Assembly: GCA_947493335.1 (NCBI GenBank)
Contig: CANLQO010000004.1
Span: 1 to 64,000 of the forward strand
Direction: 5' to 3'
DNA from: an uncultured Paracoccaceae bacterium
GTDB lineage: Bacteria > Pseudomonadota > Alphaproteobacteria > Rhodobacterales > Rhodobacteraceae
DNA length: 64,000 nt
Numbering within the stretch: position 1 is the first letter of the stretch; each line of letters opens with the position of its first letter. The notes beneath the pieces are model-generated. The model worked only from the letters and a program-made list of their open reading frames with translations. It did not search any database and was not told where the DNA came from. Positions 48,998-56,801 of the stretch are shown here, one piece after another. A program made the position numbers and the translations under genes.

Positions 48998-51363
48998 GAG
49001 CGGGGCTTTTCCTTGGTCGGATCATAGGCGGCGAGGGTGTCGCGGATGGTGGCGGGCAGGCGTTTTTGGTGGCCATCAAGTTTGCCGATTTCAAGCGCTG
49101 TGCCCGCATCAGCATGGGCCACATCGACACGCGCCATTGCGATGTTGCGGCCCAGCAGCGGCGAGCGCATCGACGAACAGACCTCGCCCACCTGCGCGCG
49201 GCCCACATGCACGCAATCACCATGGCCGACCTCGACCTGGCTGTCGATATCAAGGCCCACAAGCTTGCGCATCGGGTTCTCTTTCCGGCGGATCAGGGCG
49301 TCGCGTCCGATGAAGTCGTCGGGCTTGGATTTGAGCGGCACGGTAAAGCCGATGCCCGCTTCAAACGGGTCGGTTTGATCGCTGAAATCGTAGCCTGCAA
49401 AGATCAGACCCGCCTCAATCCGGACCATGTCGAGTGCCTCGAGGCCCATCGGCTTGAGGCCATGGGGTTCGCCCGCCTCCCAGATGGCGTCGAATACTTC
49501 TGTGCAATCCTTGGGGTGGCACATGACCTCATACCCCAGTTCACCGGTATAGCCGGTGCGGCTGATGACAAAGGGTGTGCCCGCCTCATTGCGCAGGCGG
49601 GCCGGTGTGAAGCGGAACCAGTTCAGCTGATCAAATTCGGGGTTGTGGGGGGCCGTCCAGACCAGATCGCGCAGGATGTCCCGGGACTTCGGCCCTTGGA
49701 CGGCGACGTTGTGCAGCTGGTCGGTAGAGGACCGGATCAGCACCTTGAGACCCAGCTTTTCGGCCTGTTCCCGCAGCCATTCGCCGCCGTAATCCGACCC
49801 ACCGATCCAGCGGAAATTGTCGCGCGCCAGCCGGAACACCGTGCCATCGTCAATCATGCCGCCGTGTTCGTAGCACATGGCGGTATAGACCACGCCGCCG
49901 ATGGGCAGGGTTTTCATGTTGCGGGTAAAGACGTACTGGCACAAAGCTTCGGCATCGGGACCGTTGATTTCGAACTTGCGCAGCGGTGAAAGGTCCATGA
50001 CCACCGCGTCCTGACGGCAGGCGTGGTATTCTGCGATCGGGCCTGCATCGGCCATGCAATTGGGCAGCCAATAGCCGTTGTATTCGACAAAGTTGCGCGT
50101 GTGCTTGGCAAAGCTTGCGTGGAAGCCGGTTTCTTTGGTCATCTTTGCCTCTGAATCTGGGGTCGCGCGGATGGCGATGGCCTTTTTGAAGGTGTTTTCG
50201 CCGCTATAGGTGCGGACGTGGATGTCGGTGGGGTTCCAGCCGTTGGCGGCGGTGGTGTCGTCGGGGCAGGCGCTGGAGACACAGACGATATCGGTGAGCG
50301 CGCGCAGCAACACATAGTCACCGGGGCGGGACCAGGGCTCGTCGGTGTACATGACGCCGTGGTCGTCGATGCCGGTGTTGAAGAAGAAGTTGATCGCCAT
50401 CCAGCCGGGACGCGGCGAGACGTTGAATTGCGCCAGTGCGGTGTTGAAATTGTCCGAGCAGTTGGGGTGCCCCGGATAGCCGATGTCGTCGTAGTATTTC
50501 GCTGCACAGGCCATCGCAAAGGCGTCGTGACGGCCGCAGGTATCCTGCACCACCTCAACCAGCGGCACGAGTTCCTGATCGTAGTACTTCGCATGCAGCC
50601 CCGGCATCGGGTAGGCATGGCCCATCAGGGTGCGGGTGGTGGTCACGTCGAGCGCATGTTCGATGCCTTTATCGAGCTTGCGCGCGCTGAAACATTCGAA
50701 ATCAGTGCACTGACGGCCATCCACGTCGATGATCTGGATGTAGTCACCAGCTTTGACGAAATAAGCCTCTGCCGTTTGGGTATGCACCCGAATGTCGGCC
50801 AGCGGATCGGCCAGGGGATCAGGCAGTTCAAACCGCACATGCGGCTTGAGCTTGCTGCGTTGGATCATCACGGTCAGGGGCGTTGCGGTATCCTGCGCCT
50901 CGAGGTCCATGATGCCACCGGGGGCGGCGATGATGACCACACCATCACGGGTGGCGCGAAAGCTTTCCTCTGTCTTGGCGGGGGTCGTCGCCTCAAAAAG
51001 GTGGATGGCATCGGGGGAGGCAAGATCGATGTTCCGGGCCTCTATCCCCATGCGCAGACCCTGCAATGCGCCGTCAGAGCCGCTCAGGAGCGCCTGTAGG
51101 CCCGTTGCGGGGCCCCGCCCTGCCCCACCCATCAAAGCGGCCTCTACGGCGCCCTGTGCGTCCGCTGCGATGATCTCGCACCGCTGACCACCTTCGGTAT
51201 TGATGACCGTCAGGCTGTCGCCCGTCGCCACTGGGATCAGAATGGCACCCGCGCCGGGCACCTCGTAGCGTTCGGTTCCGGGCGGCAAGGAGAAGACGGC
51301 GGGTTGAATGATCTTGCTGGGTTTCGGAGGCCCGGCGGGGACATTGGGATAGTGATCCAGCAT
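48994..51363 (-). CDS. tdm: Trimethylamine N-oxide demethylase
   Basis: 789 residues, AAGGAGG ribosome site. Tdm (aldolase) splits TMAO into dimethylamine and formaldehyde, the latter being trapped on tetrahydrofolate. The N-terminal ~400 residues are DUF1989 (metal site); the C-terminal ~370 are a GcvT/aminomethyltransferase fold (GYTGELGYEVMCHP, GLKPMGLEALDMVRIEAGL). Asp221, Cys286, Cys302 and Cys366 have exactly the spacing of the metal ligands reported for Methylocella silvestris Tdm (Asp198, Cys263, Cys279, Cys343, from memory). Two exported proteins are coupled downstream; folD lies upstream. Confidence 0.93.
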   Translation of the reverse strand: MLDHYPNVPAGPPKPSKIIQPAVFSLPPGTERYEVPGAGAILIPVATGDSLTVINTEGGQRCEIIAADAQGAVEAALMGGAGRGPATGLQALLSGSDGALQGLRMGIEARNIDLASPDAIHLFEATTPAKTEESFRATRDGVVIIAAPGGIMDLEAQDTATPLTVMIQRSKLKPHVRFELPDPLADPLADIRVHTQTAEAYFVKAGDYIQIIDVDGRQCTDFECFSARKLDKGIEHALDVTTTRTLMGHAYPMPGLHAKYYDQELVPLVEVVQDTCGRHDAFAMACAAKYYDDIGYPGHPNCSDNFNTALAQFNVSPRPGWMAINFFFNTGIDDHGVMYTDEPWSRPGDYVLLRALTDIVCVSSACPDDTTAANGWNPTDIHVRTYSGENTFKKAIAIRATPDSEAKMTKETGFHASFAKHTRNFVEYNGYWLPNCMADAGPIAEYHACRQDAVVMDLSPLRKFEINGPDAEALCQYVFTRNMKTLPIGGVVYTAMCYEHGGMIDDGTVFRLARDNFRWIGGSDYGGEWLREQAEKLGLKVLIRSSTDQLHNVAVQGPKSRDILRDLVWTAPHNPEFDQLNWFRFTPARLRNEAGTPFVISRTGYTGELGYEVMCHPKDCTEVFDAIWEAGEPHGLKPMGLEALDMVRIEAGLIFAGYDFSDQTDPFEAGIGFTVPLKSKPDDFIGRDALIRRKENPMRKLVGLDIDSQVEVGHGDCVHVGRAQVGEVCSSMRSPLLGRNIAMARVDVAHADAGTALEIGKLDGHQKRLPATIRDTLAAYDPTKEKPRS

Positions 51364-51423
51364 GGCGACCCTCCTTCAACGATGTTGCATCAGCGGAATA
51401 ATTATTGAATGGTAAGAATAAAT

Positions 51424-51453
51424 GCGCGGTCCGTCCACAAGAAAGAACCGCGC
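51424..51453 (-). terminator. Hairpin after folD, probable terminator
   Basis: GCGCGGT (51424-51430) pairs with ACCGCGC (51447-51453) around 16 bases; on the minus strand ATTTATTCTT follows. It separates folD (stop 51466) from tdm (start 51363). AT-rich sequence at 51396-51420 could hold the tdm promoter. Confidence 0.5.
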
Positions 51454-51465
51454 CTTTTCCGCAAG

Positions 51466-52332
51466 CTAAAGCCAGCCTGCCGCGATCTGCCGTTCATGTG
51501 CAACCTTGGCGTTGCGCATCAACATGGCAACGGTCACAGGACCGACACCGCCCGGGACCGGTGTGATCCAGCCCGCGAGTTCCTTCACCGCATCCGTGTC
51601 AACGTCGCCGACGATCTTGATGCCCTCTTCAGCCTCGATCTGGTTGATGCCGATGTCGATCACCGCAGCGCCGGGTTTGATCATATCCGGACCGATCAGA
51701 TGCGCCTTGCCAACGGCCACAACAACAACGTCGGCCCGGCGCGAATGCATCGCAACAGAACGGGTCATGTGATGGCAGACGGTGACGGTGCAGCCTTCGG
51801 CCATGAGCATCATTGCGGCGGGTTTGCCGACAATCTCTGAATGGCCGATCATCACCACTTCGAGCCCTTGCATCGGCAGGCCGGTTTCCCGGATCAATTC
51901 GACACTTGCAGCCGCCGTACAGGGGGCAAGGGCCACGTCGGAATAAACGATGTTGCCGATGGAGGCGGGGTTCATTCCCTCGACGTCCTTGAGTGGATGG
52001 ATGGCCGATTGCAATGACCGGACATTGATGTGATCCGGCACCGGGCGCTGTAGGATGATGCCAAGAATATCGGGCGCATCGTTCATCGCCAAAATGCGCG
52101 CCTTGCAGTCATCTTGCGTGATGTCAGCCGGCCAGACTTCTTGCGTGAAAGGCAACCCGGCTGCTTCGGCACCACGGGCCTGATTGCGGACGTAAACGGC
52201 GGCCGCTGGCGTGTCGCCGATCAGGATCGAGACAAGCCGCGGCATGTCGGGATGGCGGTCGGTATATTGCCGCACTTCTGCGATGATCCGGGTCTTGACC
52301 GCGACCCCGTTGAGCAACCGATTGTCCTGCAT
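51466..52332 (-). CDS. folD: Divergent FolD-type methylene-THF dehydrogenase
   Basis: 288 residues from the ATG at 52332 (AGGAGG upstream). The fold is FolD: N-terminal THF domain and Rossmann domain with VVMIGHSEIVGKPAAMML and VAVGKAHLIGPDMIKPGA, then ITPVPGGVGPVTVAMLM. FolD interconverts methylene-, methenyl- and formyl-THF. Here several active-site motifs differ: YVRNQ has Gln where the catalytic lysine (YxxxK) stands, LQRPVP replaces VQLPLP, KDVEG replaces KDVDG and PCTA replaces PCTP. Cyclohydrolase activity may be lost. Position next to tdm suggests oxidation of the C1 unit from TMAO. Confidence 0.88.
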   Translation of the reverse strand: MQDNRLLNGVAVKTRIIAEVRQYTDRHPDMPRLVSILIGDTPAAAVYVRNQARGAEAAGLPFTQEVWPADITQDDCKARILAMNDAPDILGIILQRPVPDHINVRSLQSAIHPLKDVEGMNPASIGNIVYSDVALAPCTAAASVELIRETGLPMQGLEVVMIGHSEIVGKPAAMMLMAEGCTVTVCHHMTRSVAMHSRRADVVVVAVGKAHLIGPDMIKPGAAVIDIGINQIEAEEGIKIVGDVDTDAVKELAGWITPVPGGVGPVTVAMLMRNAKVAHERQIAAGWL

Positions 52333-52453
52333 CTGACCCTCCTGCGATGAGGCTACAAGACGCCGAAACCCGAAGGTGACGCAACGGGTGAGCGCGACAG
52401 GACACGCGGCATTTGCGGCAAAGTTAACGGCCCCCGAACGGTGAAAAGCCGAA

Positions 52454-52486
52454 TGCACAACCAATACACAATCCGTACACAACCCA
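52454..52486. repeat. Three 11-base tandem repeats between folD and repC
   Basis: Reading the minus strand, TTGTGTA, TTGTGTA and TTGTGCA occur with an exact 11-base period (units at 52454-52464, 52465-52475 and 52476-52486). One-turn spacing puts all three on one face of the helix, as for a dimeric or oligomeric regulator. The array lies 122-154 bases before the folD start and 87 bases beyond the repC stop. Confidence 0.6.
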
Positions 52487-52572
52487 TGCGGATGAGATCC
52501 CTAATTTGCGTTAGGAAACGCAGCGGACGGTCAAAAAGGGCCGTTTCACCGCGTTTGTCGGGCAATTTCAGA

Positions 52573-53679
52573 TTAAGCATTTGTTTTGTAACGTATTTTT
52601 TGGTTGTCAGCTGACAAATCGCCCCATTCGCGGGTCTTTTGCAGCAGGGGACCCGGATCAAAGCCCCCTGCCCCGCAATTTCGCGCGAGGTGACGCAGGT
52701 ATCCGCCCGGATTGCTGTAGCGGTCCAGACTTTCAACGATGCATGCCACGCTGATTGCGGCGGCGACAGGCCCCATGCGCTGCGAGGCCTCTGCCCAGAC
52801 CGGAGGGTCAATGCCGATCATCTGGGACAAACGGCTGGCAACGCGGTGCAAGTCTGACCAGTTGCGCAGAGGTTGTGGGAAAAAGAGCGTCACTTCTTTG
52901 CAGGTATCCAGCACCTCTGCCAGCGTCACGGTCGGGTTTTCTTTTTTTTGAGATCCGGTTTCGCGAGCGGGCGCGGCATCAGAGTTATATTTAAGTTTTA
53001 CCTGTATGTGCCGCCCATTCTGGCTGTCACTGGCGCTCAGTTCCGGAGGAGATGGGGGCGTGATTTGGGCGCTGAGCGCGTCATGCATCGCGGTCAAAAG
53101 TGCTGCTATAGGCTTGCGGCGCAGCAGACGGCGGGCGTCTTCGGTCAGGGGTGTTGCGCCTGATTTGGCAAGCACGCGCTGGCGTAGTTCGGCCACCTCG
53201 GCCTGCAGTGCGCGCAAAGTGTCGGCCTCTGCCCTGGCATCGGCGGCGGCTGCGTTGATCTGTCCGGCCAGATGGGCCAGCGGTGAAAGGTCAAAGCCAA
53301 AGGCAACCTCTGCCCCCTGCCCCAGATTGCGGGCGTAGCGTTTGCCATTGGGGCTGTTGCGGCGGGCGATCAGTCCGAGCTGTGTCAGCCGTGCCAGATG
53401 GCGGCGCAATGTGCTTTCGGGCATGCCGTTCAGCCGATGCGACAGCGTGGCATTGGAGGGAAAAACCGTGTTGCCGCGCCGGTCGGTGCCGATCACGCGG
53501 CCCGGTAGAAAACTGACCAGTGATTTGAGCACGCCAAGGGTTGTGTGCGACACCTCAAACCGTTCAGCGGCGGTGGTCAGCTGGCCGACGATCTGCCATT
53601 TGTCGCAGAGGGTGTCATCGGGCGACGGCTGACAAGCGGATACCGGCCGCCCAAACGCTGTTTGGGACGTGTGTTTCAT
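52573..53679 (-). CDS. repC: Plasmid replication initiator RepC
   Basis: 368 residues. RepC is the initiator of alphaproteobacterial repABC replicons and carries the origin inside its own coding region. The N-terminal winged-helix part is clear (GVLKSLVSFLPGR, FPSNATLSHRLNGMPESTLR, LARLTQLGLIARRNSPNGKRY). The middle (about 140-260) is variable and the C-terminal part (DLHRVASRLSQMIGID, SNPGGYLRHLARN) is conserved. Length is near the family norm (about 370-440), and there is no frameshift. It is the last gene of repABC, separated from repB by 166 bases that hold a candidate counter-transcribed RNA. Confidence 0.95.
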   Translation of the reverse strand: MKHTSQTAFGRPVSACQPSPDDTLCDKWQIVGQLTTAAERFEVSHTTLGVLKSLVSFLPGRVIGTDRRGNTVFPSNATLSHRLNGMPESTLRRHLARLTQLGLIARRNSPNGKRYARNLGQGAEVAFGFDLSPLAHLAGQINAAAADARAEADTLRALQAEVAELRQRVLAKSGATPLTEDARRLLRRKPIAALLTAMHDALSAQITPPSPPELSASDSQNGRHIQVKLKYNSDAAPARETGSQKKENPTVTLAEVLDTCKEVTLFFPQPLRNWSDLHRVASRLSQMIGIDPPVWAEASQRMGPVAAAISVACIVESLDRYSNPGGYLRHLARNCGAGGFDPGPLLQKTREWGDLSADNQKIRYKTNA

Positions 53680-53765
53680 GTGATTTCACGACAGACAACA
53701 GATCCCCGGCCCTGCACCGCAATGCAGAGTTGACAGAGGAGTCACCGTGCGGGTATTTCTCGAGG

Positions 53766-53815
53766 TGCTAGAACGAGAATGGCCTTCGAGGGTAACGCCC
53801 TTGGGGGCTTTTCTT
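53766..53815 (+). ncRNA. Candidate counter-transcribed RNA (inc-alpha) of repABC
   Basis: In the repB-repC gap, opposite to the rep genes, TTGACA (53730-53735) and TATTTC (53754-53759) are 18 bases apart. Transcription would start near 53766. GCCC/GGGC (53797-53808) followed by TTTTCTTTTT (53809-53818) would end it, giving about 50 bases, the usual size of ctRNAs that repress RepC synthesis. A stem TTCTCG/CGAGAA (53757-53762 with 53774-53779) may form in the repBC mRNA. The ends are estimates. Confidence 0.55.
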
Positions 53816-53845
53816 TTTGGTGTTGTCCCTGCTCGCGTGCCTCCT

Positions 53846-54805
53846 TTAGTTGGTTTCGGGGTCTTCGGATCGCGTGGCCAGCCAGCGATCATGAAGCTCT
53901 TGCAAAGCGGTGTCGGCGTTCTGGGCCAGCCATTGGTCAAACCCGTCCGCGCTGCGCGCCTGAATGGTCAGGGTGACGCCCTTGGCGGTTTGGCGGATGT
54001 CGCCGATCACCTGACCGTCAGGGCGATGCAGGGGCATGGGCCGTGGTGTGGTGGCCTTGGGCGCGGCGCGGCTGGCGCGGGCGAACACAGCCTCGAACCG
54101 TTGGTCTGACGTCCCGGTGAGCGCCTCTGGCGTCTTGAGAAAGGCGTTGACCCGGCTGCGGGCGGCCTTGTCATCGAGCATCTTGGCCAGCGCCAGCCAG
54201 CGGTCACGGCCGATGCCGGGGGCGGCGCCGATCTGGCGCAGCATCGGCAGGGGAAAGGCCTGCCCCACTTTCAGCATCCGCGAGACCATGGGCTGGTCGA
54301 TGGAGAGGGCGGCGGCGATCGTGTCGCGGTCGTAGTCCGTCGCGGCAAGCTGGGCTGCAAAGGAGGCTTTTTCGATAAAGCTGAGGTCCTGGCGGGCGGT
54401 GTTTTCCTGACCCTGCGCCAACACCAGAGCGTGATCGTCGAGCTGGCGGATCATCGCCTTGACCGGCTGGCCAAGGTCACGCAGAGCGGCCAGACGGCGG
54501 CGACCATAGACGATTTCATAGCGACCGGGCTGTTCGGGGTGGGGCCGCAGCAGGACAGGGACCTGCTGGCCATAGGTCTTGAGGCTGTCGCGAAGCTGGG
54601 CAAGCGCGGCCTTGTCGTGGTCAAGACGGTCCTCGACCCCGGCATCGTCAATCAATGCGGCGTCGATGTCCTGCACCGCGCTTTCCTGAAGCTTGGACAG
54701 CGAGGATTGCAGCGCGCCGACGGCACCACGGGGGGCGGGTTTGTCAGCCGTCCGCGGGCGGCGGGTCTGCCCGATATCACCTGACAGGATGCCTTTGCGT
54801 GCCAT
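53846..54805 (-). CDS. repB: Plasmid partitioning protein RepB (ParB family)
   Basis: 319 residues from the ATG at 54805 (MARKGILSGDIG); the frame is open 15 codons upstream. RepB binds centromere-like parS sites and works with RepA. The ParB nuclease-like core (VPVLLRPHPEQPGRYEIVYG, RRRLAALRDLGQPVKA) and the helix-turn-helix (FAAQLAATDYDRDTIAAALS, then QPMVSRMLKVG) are intact. One base separates it from repA, so repAB are translationally coupled. Confidence 0.94.
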   Translation of the reverse strand: MARKGILSGDIGQTRRPRTADKPAPRGAVGALQSSLSKLQESAVQDIDAALIDDAGVEDRLDHDKAALAQLRDSLKTYGQQVPVLLRPHPEQPGRYEIVYGRRRLAALRDLGQPVKAMIRQLDDHALVLAQGQENTARQDLSFIEKASFAAQLAATDYDRDTIAAALSIDQPMVSRMLKVGQAFPLPMLRQIGAAPGIGRDRWLALAKMLDDKAARSRVNAFLKTPEALTGTSDQRFEAVFARASRAAPKATTPRPMPLHRPDGQVIGDIRQTAKGVTLTIQARSADGFDQWLAQNADTALQELHDRWLATRSEDPETN

Positions 54806-54806
54806 C

Positions 54807-55982
54807 TCAGCGCCCCCATGCCTGTTGGAGAAGGGTTTCGACCTCTTCATTCACCTGATTGAGCGAATCCATCGCGCGGTCATAGGTGGCGCGGTGGAAT
54901 TGGCCACGCTCGACCTCGTAAATGGTTTGCTGGGTCAGCCCAGCGTCGGAAATCGCGGTGGATTTCAGCATCGGGGCGACCATGACCTCATCCCCGAACA
55001 ATTGCCGCAGGAAGGCCACGACCTGCTGTTGCGGGCCGTCGTTGGGCTCATAGCGGTTGATGAGGAAGCGCAGGAAGTCGAATTCCATGTTTGCGCCTGC
55101 GTTAGATACGACATCGAGGAGATCGGCGCTCATTTGCAGGAACTGCGACATGGAGGCCACGTCGAGCATATTAGGCACGATGGTGATGAAGACACCGGTG
55201 GAAGCACAAAGCGCGGCCATGGTCAGATAGCCGAGCTGCGGGGGGCAATCGAAGATAATGACGTCGTAGTTGGCCTCTACCTCCTGCAGGGCGGCGGCCA
55301 TGCGGGCGTAAAAAGGCGGCTGAATGTTGCTGCGCAGGGCTTGAGGGGTTTCATGCTCGAATTCCTGCAGCAAGAGCCCGCCGGGGGCGAGGTCAATCCC
55401 GGTGAAAAAGGTCTTTTGCACGATGGCCGAGAAGGGCAGGGGGTCATCATAGCGGATAGCGTCGTAGATCGTGCCGCTTTCGATGAAATCAATCTCTGGC
55501 CGGTAGCCAAAGAGGGTAGTGAGCGAGGCCTGCGGGTCGATGTCGACGCAGAGCACGCGATATCCCTTGAGCGCCAGACGGTGGGCGGTGTGGACGGCCG
55601 AGGTTGTCTTGCCGGAGCCGCCCTTGAAGTTGAGGAACGACAGCACCTGCACCTTGTCGCCAGGCTTGCGCCCGCGCTGATAGGTGCCGGGCACCTTCGC
55701 GGATTCTTCGAGGACGCCGCGGATCGCCTGGATGTCATGGGCGGAATAGAGTCTGCGTCCCCCCGAAGTAGACTCTACATCGAGCACTTTGCCATCGAAG
55801 TGAAGTTTGCGCAGAAAGCTGGTCGAAATGCCCAGATGCTCGGCCGCTTCACTGGCAGAGAACAGGCGCAGTTCCTTTTGCGCATCAGGCGAGAACACCT
55901 TGTGCATGTGAGCATCAAGGGCTGCTGCGAGGTCTTCCGCATTCTCGCGAATGCGCGTATTGATGTTCAGAAGGGATGTCAT
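54807..55982 (-). CDS. repA: Plasmid partitioning ATPase RepA (ParA family)
   Basis: 391 residues, the usual RepA length. An N-terminal helix-turn-helix/MerR-like segment (ASEAAEHLGISTSFLRKLHF) lies at about 43-80. The ATPase has a deviant Walker A FKGGSGKTTS near 118, DIDPQASLT and the Walker B VIIFDCPP. RepA segregates plasmid copies and represses the repABC promoter. It is the first gene of the operon; the control region with direct repeats is upstream at 55983-56172. Confidence 0.95.
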   Translation of the reverse strand: MTSLLNINTRIRENAEDLAAALDAHMHKVFSPDAQKELRLFSASEAAEHLGISTSFLRKLHFDGKVLDVESTSGGRRLYSAHDIQAIRGVLEESAKVPGTYQRGRKPGDKVQVLSFLNFKGGSGKTTSAVHTAHRLALKGYRVLCVDIDPQASLTTLFGYRPEIDFIESGTIYDAIRYDDPLPFSAIVQKTFFTGIDLAPGGLLLQEFEHETPQALRSNIQPPFYARMAAALQEVEANYDVIIFDCPPQLGYLTMAALCASTGVFITIVPNMLDVASMSQFLQMSADLLDVVSNAGANMEFDFLRFLINRYEPNDGPQQQVVAFLRQLFGDEVMVAPMLKSTAISDAGLTQQTIYEVERGQFHRATYDRAMDSLNQVNEEVETLLQQAWGR

Positions 55983-56056
55983 CCCGGTCCTGTCCTGCTA
56001 CCGCTTTATAGTAACGCTTTATTCCGTCAGCGCCTTTGTTAGCGTTTCTAAGCGCT

Positions 56057-56081
56057 TGCAACCGATTCATGCAACCGATTC
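56057..56081. repeat. Twin 12-base direct repeats upstream of repA
   Basis: TGCAACCGATTC occurs at 56057-56068 and again at 56070-56081, a 13-base period. The copies lie 75-99 bases before the repA start. Closer in, CGCTTTAT is also repeated (about 56002-56024). They may be RepA/RepB binding sites or part of the partition centre; the canonical 16-base alphaproteobacterial parS was not recognised. Confidence 0.55.
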
Positions 56082-56172
56082 TTCCCGATCGCCACGCGCG
56101 GGCGGAATGCTTTGTTGAAAAAGTAAGGAATTGATGCTAAATGTAATGCGATTAGTCCAAAGGTACATCAAA

Positions 56173-56409
56173 ATGCAGGAATCCGCGATCACAGCAAAGG
56201 GTCAGACCACCTTGCCCAAGGCGGTGCGGGTGGCATTGGGCGTCGGGCCGGGGGATCGGGTGCGGTATCTGATCGGCGAAAACGGAGAAGTGCGAATCCT
56301 GCGGGCCCGGCCCGTGGCACGATTGGCGGGCCTGCTGAAAGAAGGCCGGGCGGTCGTGACGCTGGACGAGATGGACGCGGCAATCGGTGCAGGCGCGACT
56401 GAGGAATGA
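56173..56409 (+). CDS. vapB: AbrB/SpoVT-type antitoxin, VapB-like
   Basis: 78 residues from the ATG at 56173; an open frame extends 14 codons further up. The swapped-hairpin DNA-binding domain is clear: SAITAKGQTTLPKAVRVALG, then VGPGDRVRYLI. The C-terminal tail would wrap the toxin. It overlaps vapC by 4 bases (ATGA), the usual antitoxin-toxin coupling. The complex normally represses its own promoter. The pair is divergent from repA and probably stabilises the replicon. Confidence 0.87.
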   Translation: MQESAITAKGQTTLPKAVRVALGVGPGDRVRYLIGENGEVRILRARPVARLAGLLKEGRAVVTLDEMDAAIGAGATEE

Positions 56410-56801
56410 TCGCGCTTGATACCAATGTGGTGGTCCGGTTTCTGGTGCAGGATGACCCGGAGCAGGCACAGGCGGCCGCACAGCTTTTTGACAGCCTGAC
56501 CGAAGACAACCCCGCGCTGTTGGTGCGCGAGGTGGTGATGGAAACGGTTTGGGTGCTGGAGCGGGCCTATAAAGTGGACCGCGCAGGCATCGCCACGGCG
56601 CTGGATGGCCTGCTGGAAAGCCGCGAGATCGAGATGGAGGACGCCGAGATCATCGCGCAGGCCATAGAGCGTTATCGACGCGGCGGACCGGGGTTTGCCG
56701 ACCATCTGATTGCCTTGCAGGCAAAAGGGCAGGGGGCCAGCACGCTGGTCACCTTTGATGCGCGCGCGGCCAAACTGCCAGAGGCGACGCTGCTGGGTTA
56801 A
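56406..56801 (+). CDS. vapC: PIN-domain ribonuclease toxin, VapC-like
   Basis: 131 residues. The PIN-domain acidic residues are present: MIALDTNV (Asp5), VVMETVWVL (Glu), GFADHLIAL (Asp) and LVTFDARA (Asp). VapC toxins cleave tRNA or rRNA and are neutralised by the partner antitoxin. All catalytic positions are intact, so the toxin looks active. Its TAA stop overlaps the stop of the convergent gene at 56798 within TTAA. Confidence 0.87.
   Translation: MIALDTNVVVRFLVQDDPEQAQAAAQLFDSLTEDNPALLVREVVMETVWVLERAYKVDRAGIATALDGLLESREIEMEDAEIIAQAIERYRRGGPGFADHLIALQAKGQGASTLVTFDARAAKLPEATLLG

Noticed and set aside
56057-56081. Iterons forming the replication origin of the repABC module
   Set aside because: Only two copies are present and the origin of repABC replicons lies within repC; a regulatory or partition role is more likely.
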